From Galaxea fascicularis (Eukaryota > Cnidaria > Anthozoa > Scleractinia > Euphylliidae), in the NCBI GenBank assembly GCA_948470475.1, contig OX419341.1:3665513-3729512 (forward strand): a DNA stretch of 64,000 bases, written 5' to 3'. A program made the position numbers and the translations under genes. Of the stretch, positions 38,889-50,800 are shown in pieces. Under the pieces are notes generated by a model, which was given only the letters and a program-made list of their open reading frames with translations, did no database searches and had not been told where the DNA came from. Each line of letters begins with the position of its first letter. Position 1 is the first letter of the stretch.

Positions 38889-41800
38889 ATGGCGGCGACT
38901 GCTTCTGTGTCTGTTACAAGCCTACCCTCTTCATCCTCAAGTTTGAACAGTTCCCATTCAAGCCAAGGGAGTTATGTTCTGGTGGATAAAAGTTCCTGTG
39001 ATGATATCTCGCAAATGCCGCAGAATAGCGAACATGAAAACGAAGAGATTCAGCCCACAAGTGAAAGTTTATTAAACGGCGGAAGTACACCTCGAGATGA
39101 TCTCGATCTGGTGGAACGTGTTCAAAGTCTCACCAAAGAAAACGAGGAACTGAAAGGCGTCCTACTTCAAAACAATAAACGGCTCGAGGTAATTTGTTTC
39201 AAATACAATTTATCATAATAAAGGGTTGAATCTATCACCGCACGGTTGAAATACGCAGTACATGTATTTTCTATACCAGTAAAATTAATATAAGTAAACT
39301 TTTTTGATCAGATTGTTCTATGTTTCTGCACGGAAGTGTGCTTGACTATTCTAGTAAGTTAAGTGCATTTGCATATTTCGAGGTTTTTCTGCGGGTACTC
39401 TGGTGTTTTCCCTTCTCCTCAAAAACCAACATTTGATTAGATTTGATTTAGAGTTCATTTGATTTACAGTCTTCCTAGTAAGTAGAGCACCCGTGCTTGG
39501 CAAAGGAATGATTACAACAAAGGAGTTATTGCTTTAATATCATTATACTCAACCAATTATTTTACAGGATTATTTTAAAGAACTTGCTAGTATGCAGAGA
39601 AATCAAAAGCAGACAAATGAAACACTGCGTAAAGGTTATGATCATGCTAAAGTGGTGGTGAAACAATTGCGTGAGAACAATGCAAGTCTGAAGACTGAGC
39701 TCAAAAATGAACAGGACAAAAACCGGCACTTGGAGGAACAGATGGCAAAAATGAAGAATGGGATCCTAACTGATTCTTCATCTCAACCTGATTGTAAAGT
39801 CAGCAGTCCCAATCAAGTAGAGTCCCTACAAGAGGTCATCAAGAGACTGGAGATTGAGAAGGTGACCTTGGAGACCAATAACTGCAAACTACAAGAACAC
39901 ATCTCCTGTTTAAAATCTTTACGAGATGCTGAGCAGGTAATCTTGTGAATGAAGATTACCATTTTTTTTATCCAAGGGACTGATCTTCAAGAAAAACTTA
40001 GTTTATAGTACTAAACCTTATGGGATGTTTAGAAAATTATGACTTATGCTGATGCTGCTTCAAAGGAGGAAAATGATAATTACAAGTCTTGCAAAATTAC
40101 AGGCACACTTTGCAAGTCTCAGACAAGAGGCCTTCCAAGTGATGGTCTGGTGTTCCTTTGTCGCTCGGTTACGACTCTGTCTGTGGCCTGTTTAGTTAAG
40201 TACAAATGTTACTGTGGCAAAGAAAAGAAAGAGGAATTGAATGTTTATTTCTCCAGTCACAAACTCTTGCACTTTTTCTGCCAATTTCTGTTTGTTGTCG
40301 GTATTTTGGGTGAAAATTGTCACCTGGTTTCAGAGTCATGTCATTCACCACTTCTACCCTTTGGGAGGCTTCAGTAACAGACTTGGGTCACAGAGAATTA
40401 TATATACTAGTTACTCATTATATCTTTCAAAGTCTCAAATCCCAAGGTCACAATGCTATCAAGGGGGAGGCACTAATAACACACCATAAGAGCTTATGGT
40501 GCTGGGAAGACAAGTGACTCAGATTACTTGTAACTTTCTTTGCTTGTAGAACTTTGAGGGTGAAGAGTGTGACACTTTGATTTCCTTTGGCTCTCTGCCG
40601 TTACAATCAGACCAGGTTAGTCTGGAGACACTACAAGAGAAGTACAAAAAACTTGAAACAGATAAAGAGATTCTCCTGGTGGATCTGCAGAAGATGACAA
40701 TTGAGAGCCAGCAAAATCAACAACGCTTTTGTCAGATGGAGGAGGACCACGACCAGCTCTTGAAGAAACTTGCAGATATGGAGCAAAGGCTACAAGATGA
40801 TACTGAAGCCAAAGCGGACCAGATTTTAAACCTCTCAGAAGAGCTTCAAGAACAAACTGAGGCAGTGGACAGACTGAAGGAGGAACTTGATGCTGTGAGC
40901 CAAGAAAGAGAAGTGTATAAGAAAAAGGTTGAAGAACTTGAGCTAGCAAAGGTAGGTACTGGCGTGCTACATGTAAAATTACATGTAAGTGGGAATTTTT
41001 ACCATGAATTCTGAATGAGACTTGAAATATTTTCATTAGTAGGCATAATACACTGCAAGTTGCTTTTCTTTCAAGCTTTCAAAAAAAGCTGTTAGAACCA
41101 TTTTGTATGTGGAAAGAAGGGTGCAAGTTGTGTTACCTATACACTGTATTATGCAACAGACACCCTTCATGATGCAGATCAATCAATATCACAGTTCTTG
41201 GCTGATTATTTTAGTTGGGGGGGGGATGGATGACAGATGAGACAGATGCAGAAAGATCTGAAACTTCTACCTACATGTCCTTCCCATAACAACATTATAA
41301 TTGTGTATTTATTTAAGCTACTAGAGCATAAACAGTTAAACACTAAATTCATTCCTGACAGGAAAGTGCCAGAACGGAACAAGCAGCTTCGCAGACTGAT
41401 CATGAAGAAACAAGGGAAGTAACTGAAAGTGGTGTTTTAACCCAACAGCCTGAAAATGATGATGTTACGAAGCTAAAGGAAGATATCCTTATTTTGACTC
41501 GAGAGAGAGATACGTACAAAAAGAAATTAGATGACTTTCAAGGACATCTTGAGGCAGCCAAGGTGTGAATATTTGTTACATGTAATTATTATTATTATCA
41601 TTCATTATCATAATTTCTATATTTAATATTATTATTGGCATCATTATTTGTGTTTGTATAAGCCCTGATTGTGATTCTGACAAGCCAAAGATTCTTCAGC
41701 TCTATTAAAACCCATAGGGACTTCCCTATAGAAATGACATGGGTGCTTGTCGGAAAGTTTGAAAACAACCCTAAAAGGTACCAGAATCTTGTTTCATGTG

Positions 41801-44800
41801 TGTGGCTCAAAGTAATTTTAACCCCTAAGAGGAAACAAAATACTGTACAGTTACGGTTCCTGTCACTTTTCATATCAACGAGGCTCCCCAAAAAGACACT
41901 GTGACAACTCTGCCAGCAGCCATTGTAGGTCTTAGCACCCTAAGTGGTACCAATCCACAAATTCCACCCCCCCCCCCCCCCCCCCTTATGGGTATGACAA
42001 GCACCCTGTTGTTTTTATAGGGGGGTCCTTTCCCCTGGGTATTACATTTTTTAAATTAAAACTTAAGTAATCTTCCTGGTGATTTCTTTCAGGAAAGTGC
42101 AAAAGATGCATTTGGAGATGTAGAGGACACAGAAATGAAAGAAAAGTATGTCAAACTGAAGCAGGAAGTTTTGTTGTATCAAAAACGTGAAGCAGAGGTT
42201 CTAGCCAGGGAGAATACCTTATATCGTGAGAGGGAAGAGGCACAAAAGAAGGTTGGTTAACTCTATACGGTCTCAAACTAACTATTATTACATAGAATAT
42301 GACTATATTAATTTGAAAATTAGAAATTTTCAGGAAAATTAAAGGGTTTGCTTTGGCAAATTTTAATGATTACAGTATTCTGGTGGGACTTTATTTTGCA
42401 TTTCTAAACATTGAACTTTTAGGCGTCAGTTTGATATACTACTGACAAAAGTTGAACAGCATTATTCTAGTTACATGTGTAACACGGACTACATAATTAT
42501 CTGATGGTATTTGGTCAGCTATCAACTTTAAGTAGTGTTAAACTTGTGTAGTGTTACACAAGTTGGTGGTATAGACCGTAACATACCTGTAGGTCTGGAA
42601 ATTTTTTTATTTGGGAGCCAATGCTGTGTTGTGAGAAAAATTTAAAACGTTCCATGCTGAAAATTGTAGAGTCGGCTGGCTACAAAATCATGCATTAATT
42701 TTAAACCTTAAAGAGTTCATTTTGTTGCTTTTCAGGAAGCTGCTGAGAAAGAGGAGATTGAACGGTTACAACAGCTGCTACAAAACTTTGAGATGAAAGA
42801 GAGAGACCAACTTGAGGCAGCTAATAAACAGCTGGCTTCTCAAGCTGAACTTGAGAAGAAAATAAACAGGCTTAATGAACAGATTGAGGCAGATAAAACA
42901 GAGTTCAGAAAGCAATTCATCCAGTTGACACAAGAGAAAGAAATGTACAAAATGAAAGCTGAAGAATTTCAGACACAAGCAGCAGATGAGGCTAAGGTAG
43001 TGTAGTGAGAGTGTTCTTTCCAAAACAAAGAGTCTCAGAAAATTTGCATGAAGTCATCTTGGATTAAAAATGTTTTGGGGGGGAAATTCAATTCAATTCA
43101 ATTCAATTCAATTTATTCCAATAAGTTCAATAATAAATACATAGATGTATACAACCCGCAAATAGCAAAGCTAATCTAGGCGGGTTGTATAACTGATAAA
43201 CAAATTAATATAGGCAAAATAAGTTGTTACTAAAATCAAGTACCAGTAAATAAATAAATGAATAAAATAAATAGAATAAAAATAGGTAAACATTCACAGA
43301 TAGTGTTTACATGACTAAAGTAATAACCTATAAAAACACATAGAATATAAGGAAATACATAACAGCTAGAGTTTGATTAATGATAATTGGTAATTTTTTC
43401 CATCAGCGTAGAGACATCAACATAATCATCCTCAGTACCAAGTACCGCAAGTAGAAATTGGTGAATTTTATTTTTGAAAGGTTTTTTTCTAAGTTTACGC
43501 AGATCATGCTTCAGGCAATTCCACAACTTAGCTCCAAAAATAGAAAAAGAATTCAGACGAATACTCAATCTTGATTTCTTAACATATAAATTGCCAGCAT
43601 CAGAAAATCTAGTGTTATATGTATGAACATCAGATGAACGGGAAAAAAGATCACAGATATTCTGAGGCGCAGAATTGGTAGATATGTCGTGCATTAGAGA
43701 GCATACTGTTTCAAAGAAAAGCATATTGAGGGGTAAGACATTAGTAGAGACAAACAAAGGAATAGCATGAGATCTATTACCAGCAAAGAACATTAGCCGA
43801 AGAGCTCGTTTTTGTAAGATGAAGACCTTCCTCAAATAGACCTGTGCAGCTTGGCCCCAGACAGCAATTCCGTAGTATGTATATGGGAAAATCAGAGAAC
43901 AGTAAATTTGGATTAAGGTATTTAGAGGGACAAAGTGCCTCAACCGTGCAATAATTCCAACAACCCTACTAATTTTGGAGGCAATGTAGTCGATATGATA
44001 TTTCCAAGTTAAGTTTTTATCGATGAGCACACCCAGGAACTTTACATAATCTTTGCATTCAAGAAAAGTATCACTATTTGAGGCATTATTGTATATCCTT
44101 ATATTAATCTGATGGCTAAGCTTCTTTTGTGATGGTCTAAAGATGACAAAATTGGACTTTTTTGCATTTATGGTCAACTTGTTAGCATTTAACCAGTCAC
44201 AGACTTTCTGCAGTTCGATGTTGGTTACAAACTTTCTTGAAGAACGTTTGACAGTTGGCCTTATATGAAAATTCTTGAGCTTTTATTATTTTTCATTTTT
44301 TAATTATATTGAGTCCTTTTTGGGTCTAATGCTCTGTTGGCATACAATTTGACCTTTTTTTCTCCAGCAGGGGGAACTGATGATTTTTGGCTGCCTGTAG
44401 ACAACAAGTCCACCCTCACCTCTGATTTGTGATGTCTCTGTCTTTTCTTCTTTTTTTTCACTTCAACTGTGACTGTTTGAAAACGAAAACCCTGCTCCAA
44501 ATGAACACTGGTTGAAAAATATCCACCTGAGTACCTACTGATTCTCACTGTGTTTTAGCATCACAACACGTATTGAGTTGTTTTTATTTTTGTTAAGGCA
44601 GAGAAGGGCATTGTTCTAGAACAGGGACATCCAGTACGTATGTTACAGTATTTCTGTGGGGTTATTCAGGAAATTAATCTTGGTGGGCATCAAATTATTT
44701 TGTGCCGGCATGAAAGGGACATAAATGCTTTATTTTTTGTCTGAGCAGGCAAGTGCAGAAGAGGTTCTTGCAGCAGGAGGAGAAGCAGATTTGAAGGAGA

Positions 44801-47800
44801 GGCTAAAGAAAGTAAGGGATCAACTCTTGAAATACCAACAACGTGAAAACATTCTTCAGGACAGAGAAAATGCTGTTCTTGAGAAAGAGGAGGCCATTAA
44901 AGAGGTCAGTATAGAAGTGACTATACCTCAGACAATTAACTGTATTTTGGGTAATGTTGTCACCTTTGGCGAACCCTTAAAAAATGATGAAAGTACTAAC
45001 AGAATATTTTATGTAACTATAAGTTACTCAATGAACCAACAGGATTTGGCCCAGAAGCCAAAGAGACACTTCCTTGTCCCTTTCCATGGACTTTCATGTG
45101 AATTTTATGGGGTAAGGGGGCGGGGGTGAATATTCCCTGCATTTATATCCCTCCCACTGGGGGCCTTTTGAATATCCCACCCTAGTCAGAATTTCCTGTG
45201 ACCTACTATGACGGGGGACTGTGTGTAAACAGTATTCTAACTTACAATGGGATTCAATAATTATTATTGTGCGATGGTAATTTTGCTCTCAACAGCTCGT
45301 AAAGGAAAACGAAAATCTAAAGCGTCAACTTGCAGAGGCTTTGTTGAAGGAGGAGACATTGGCACAAGAGAAACAAAAGCAAGAAACCGAGTCACAGACA
45401 TTGAATAGACAGCTGAGTGAAAACCACGAGCAGGAAGTTCTCCTGTTGAAGGAAGAATTGCGAAATAAGGATGAAGCTATCACAGCTGTTCACAGCAGTG
45501 AAGAGAATCTCAAGACACAAGTGGTTAAACTCCTGCAAGAAAACCAGAATCTTGTCATAGAATGTGAGAAGTGTAAAGCAGAGAGTACAAAAAAGTGAGA
45601 ACAAGTTTTGTTTTATTCAAGTCTCAAATCTTTTTAGCTGAGCGCAGGTTCTTCACTAATTGGGGAGACTGTCAAATCAAAAGAACTCTCAATCAACTCA
45701 AATCAAATCAAATGTCGCTTTTTGAGGAGAGGGGAAAACCGGAGTAGCTGGAGAAAAACCTCTCGGAGCAGAGTAGAGAACCAACAAACTCAGGACACAT
45801 TGGCGGAAAGCGTGCGCTCTCACCACTGCGCCAACCTGCTCCCTCTTGCCACTTTTAATGCTAATTTAAGACTTAGCGTCACCTCCAGATATAAAATGGT
45901 AAACGTTTGGCATTCTATTAATAGGCAGCAAGTTCACTCATCTGATGCTTACGTTTAACTCAGGTCTCTATGACACTACTTTCTCCCCCACTGGATGCTT
46001 TGTAAATTGCCAAGTGGAGTTGATGAAATTTTCAAATTGCATTACCGATTTGACTGTGGTTTCTGATACCTCATACACCACAATAGAGAGCTGCAAATAA
46101 CTGTTGGTCATCAGACAATGTCCGAATAAAACCGGCCCATGTCCGACAAAATCTTAACTTTGTCTGGATAAATAATTATTTTTACTAAATAATAAGGAAA
46201 CAATACTAAACGTCTGTTACGTCCGACCAAAATAGAGACTTGGTCAGACATATGTCCTTTCAAGAAAGAAAAATTATTTGAGCCCTGCCTTATAGACTTT
46301 GTTATCACTACATTAACCGTTATAGACTGAAGTCTTAATATTATTCATTCTTGATCTTTCAGAGAAGAAGAAGCACAGTCAGTGAAGAGGCAGCTGAGTG
46401 AAACACACGAGCAAGAAGTGTTGCTGTTAAAGGAGGAGTTGCAGAACAAACACTCGGCCATAACCTCAGCTCAAACCAATGAGGAACACTTGAAGGCTCA
46501 AGTCACTCAGCTCATTCAGGAAAACGAGACACTTAACATCGAACTGGAGAGGCTGAAGGAAGATATACAGCAACAGTGAGTGGGGTCATAAATAAGCTGT
46601 GTCAGCAATTCATGAAAAGAAAGTAATAATAGCGGAGCTCCGCGCGCGCCGAAGGCGCGCGCGCGCGGAGCACCATTGCTAAGAAAATATGGTAACCCAT
46701 CCATCCGAGAAATTTTGGTTATGACGTCATCGTACGACCGACCGACCGACCGTCCGACCGACCGTCCGACCGTCCGACCGACCGTACGTACGTCCACCCC
46801 ATCATGTAAGCCAAAGTCAAATGTGATACTCCAGTTAACCCTTTCGTGTGCAAGCTCGCACGTAGGCGCACTTCCATATGGACTGTTTTTGGAAAGATCA
46901 GTTGCCCATACACGCAGTTCTCAACCCGCGTTTCTGTGGCGGGAAACTGCATAGCCAAATTTTGAAGATAGTTTTAAAACAAAGTCAGTTTTGTCTATTC
47001 GTTGGCGGAGTATCAGTGACAAACAGCGGGAGAAAGAACAAGAAAGGGCACGAGTAAACAGGCAGAGTATCAGTGACAAACAGCGGGAGAAAAAGCACGA
47101 GCAAACCGGCTGAATTGTATTGTCGAGCAACGGGAGAAAGAATAAGAAAGGGCTCAAGTAAACAGGCTGAATCGTACTGGGAGCAACGGGAGAAAGAAAA
47201 ACAAAAAGCTCGAGAAAAGAGACGAAATTATACTGAGGAACAGCGAAAAAGAGAGCGTCTCTTGTCAAGCTGTAAAAACATTACCAATTCAAGTGTCAGG
47301 AAGTTTCAGCTTTTCCCCGTATTTGCCTGCATAAGCTTGCACGAAGAGAAAAGATTGTGTGGTCTGGCAAGGTTTCAGTAATTATGCACTGTCTTCGGAC
47401 CTTGCTGTGTATTAAACTGGACGGTTTTGCCGCTAAAATCCTTAATTGAACAAGCTTCCTTGACAGGCATGAGAAGTAATAAGACTTACTTTTGTGTGAA
47501 ATGACCGCTTCTGCTTAAGCTCGGCGTTCGGAGTGATTGTTGACTGACTTAAACTGTGCACAGGTTAGTACTCCTGTTTTGTGTTTTATATGGACATTTA
47601 TGCCAAGAAAATTGAATAGCGATTTGTCTCGGTTTGTTACTTGTCTTATTTTTTCCGATTTGTACGAGAAAAGTCGAATAGACGCATCGGTTTCTTTTTT
47701 CTTACGCGGTTTTGTTGTTTTCACGCTTCCATCTCAAATTGGTTTGGACTCTTGTTTTTTCCAAATGTTTTCTACCCAATATTTCATCTTGGATCCTAAA

Positions 47801-50800
47801 CCGTTTCGTTTTAGGGCACAAAATTTGTTGAAGAAAAGCCAAGCGAAGTCCGGACGGTTTATAACCTCGGCCCCGCTTGGTAAGTTTGACATTTGGAAAA
47901 CTCTCGCCGAAAGAACAACAACTCCATGCCAAAAGTAAACGCGATTTTTAACAGTTGCAGCATTGGAAATGCCGGCAATATATTGTTCCTCGCCGCAATT
48001 CTTAGCAAAGCAATGATTTTGTGTGAAATGACGGCTATTATGTCAGCTCTGCGTTCGGAGTGATTATTGACTAACCTAAACTGTCCGCATCCGTAGGCTT
48101 AGTATTCCTGTTTTGTCTTTTATACGGAGACTTATGTCAAGAACACTCGGACTAGCGATTTGCCTAGGTTGCTCACGAGTTATGTTTGTTGCTTGTCTTA
48201 TTTTTCCAAGAAACGCCAAAACGCCGAAGAAACATTCGTATCGTTTTTTGTTTTCTTACGTTTTGTTGTTTTCACGCTTTCATCTCAAATTGATTTGGAC
48301 TAAAAAATGCTCGTGTTTTTTCCAAATGTTTTCTATTCAATATTTCATTAGTGGATCCTAAAAGTCTTCGTTTTCCCTGCTGTCGCTCATTTTTGGGCAC
48401 AAAATTGGTTGAAGAAAAGCCAAACGAAGTTCGGACGGTTTAAATCCTCGGCTCCGCTTTGTTAGGAACAAGAGCCGGATTGACATTTGGAAAACTCTCG
48501 CAAAGAGCGACAACTCCTTGCCAGAAGTAAACACGATTTTTAACAGCTTTAGCAGTCGAAATGCCAGCAATATGTTGTCCTTCACAGCAATTCTCGTTGT
48601 AAGTTAAAAAATCGTAGATTTAATGGGCTAATTGCAGTAAAAACTTCGTCTTTAATTCAATGTTTATTGACAAATGTTTTTCTGAAACCGATTTGTTTGT
48701 CTGTTGTCATTGCCAATCAGATGTTATCATTAACAATGATGTAAAAAATAATACCGCCCACGACTCGTAGTCAACGTTTGTAGTTTGCAATATTTGTAGT
48801 TGACCGAAGTCAAGAATAAAACAATTCTCAACCATTTGTAGTTGATCACCTGAGTTGATTCATGGCTTATTGTGCCGCAGCCACTTTTCACAACGAAAAG
48901 TTAAGTTAAAGTCATTTTCGGTTAATGTTTTTTGGTGCTATTGTACAAAGGACACAGACGGCACTTTTTTATCGTCTTTATAGCTCACAAAAAATGACGC
49001 CATAAAATAGTACAAACAAGGCGAACAAAGTACTTTCCTTTTTTTTTTTTGGGTAGTGTCGAAGAGTACCCACTTTGGGGTTTTACCATGTTGTTTTGTT
49101 GTGGAATATTTCGGTTTGTTGAGGTTAAAATGTCAACGATACATGTTAGAAAATTTGTGACTTAGCCAAAGCACATAACCGGTTGTGATGTTGGATTTAA
49201 AAGTGAGACTGGGACTGTTAATCGATAGTTTAGAGATTTACACCATTTGTATTGAATGTAATCGGATGTAATTAAACTGTGATGAAGTAAAATCGTTTAT
49301 GCTCTTAGTCATGTAGTCCCCTAATCCAACGTGGCAAAGGCCGATGATAAATCGAAAATGTACGTTAGCACATGTTTGAATGGTGGCTGTGGCTCTGCAG
49401 CAAAACAGTAAAAACTATAATCACAATGCAGAAGTCCTTACTAGAGTCCTGGCATTGATTTTATTTTAACGGTAAATGCCATACAATAAAAAAAGAACTG
49501 TGGAGCTCCGCTTTTAGGTTTGCCTAAATATATATATTAATAATTGAACTTTATTTAAGTCTCAAATCTTTCTAGCCGACGCTCACAGGTGCTCTACTAA
49601 CTGGGGAGACTGTAAATCAAATGAAGTCTGAATCAACTCAATCAAATGTTGGTTTTTGAGGTGGGGGGAAAAATGGACTAGCCGGAGAAAAACCTTTCGT
49701 AGCTGAGTATAGAACCAACAAACGCCACCCACATATAACGCCGAGTGCGGGAATCGAACTCGAGACACATTGGTGAAAGGCGAGCGCTCTCACCACTGCA
49801 CCAACCCTGTTCTTCCAAAGAAGAAGAACTTTAGTATAAAGACGTTTTGGATACATGCGATCTGTACGATAAAATCTGATGGACTTTGTGGATACTTCAA
49901 CAAACGTTTCTAATGGTTTGAGAAGCATAGCCAGGAGTGTCGAAATGTTGGGTCTTAAAGTTACATTCATCAATCTTCAAACCAGAGTAGCATCAAACCA
50001 TGTCTGAATAACCCGAGCGACTTTCTCATCAGTTATAAGTTCAAAAGCATATTGCCCTGCCTTATTTTTTAAGTCACTAAATTCATTTGGTGGATATTGT
50101 CATGAATCATTCTTTATAGTGTTTGATAAAATACTTACTGTGAAAATCCGAAAACCATGGACACTAGAAGTATTTATGGAATGTTAATCAGTCTGTTTCA
50201 AGTAAAAAGCCAATCACGCAGGAGAAAACGAAACCGAAAAGGTAATTAGTTTGTGGTTTCATGTCGCTTCTGATTGGTTGCTGCACACTGGGAAATGTCA
50301 AATCAAATCAAAGTGTTCACGGTTTTTGGATTCACAAAATACGCAATTCTCGTGGACTGAAATGTTTTTCAGAGGGAATCCAACAGCCACTCAAGTAACA
50401 ACTGGACAAAAGCTTTGTACCAAGGACACTTGCATCGTACTGCAAACTTCTTTTTGACTGATTTCAAGATCTAATTCTTTTTTTAATCTTTATTTATCCA
50501 CGGTAAAAAATTCATCAGGTCTAAAGAACATAAGTACTGAAGAAAGAAGCCATTTCTAACTGTTCTAACAACACCAAATGTTGAGAACAAATCATGAAGT
50601 TCATATGATTCAATTAAAGATATTGATGATGAAGTTTTACCTGTGGTGGCACAATTTCTGTGAACTTTAAATTTTATTTTCTCGGAACCACTTTGGAAAT
50701 TGTTCTTGGTGTTAGTACAGGCAACTAGAGACATCTTTAACTTTTAAAAAATGTAAAAAGAAATGTCATATACTTATACTTTACATATAAATTTTTGCGG

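Noticed and set aside
40617..41036. 139-codon minus-strand frame
   Set aside because: Shadow of the coiled-coil exon 3; the + strand has conserved phase-0 junctions and family similarity.
41960..41987. Poly-C tract as a telomeric or G-quadruplex site
   Set aside because: A single homopolymer inside a likely MITE; no TTAGGG array and no further evidence of function.
46516..46958. Frames with repeated Gly-Arg-Ser / Pro-Thr-Asp motifs
   Set aside because: They are translations of the CCGA/CCGT simple repeat.
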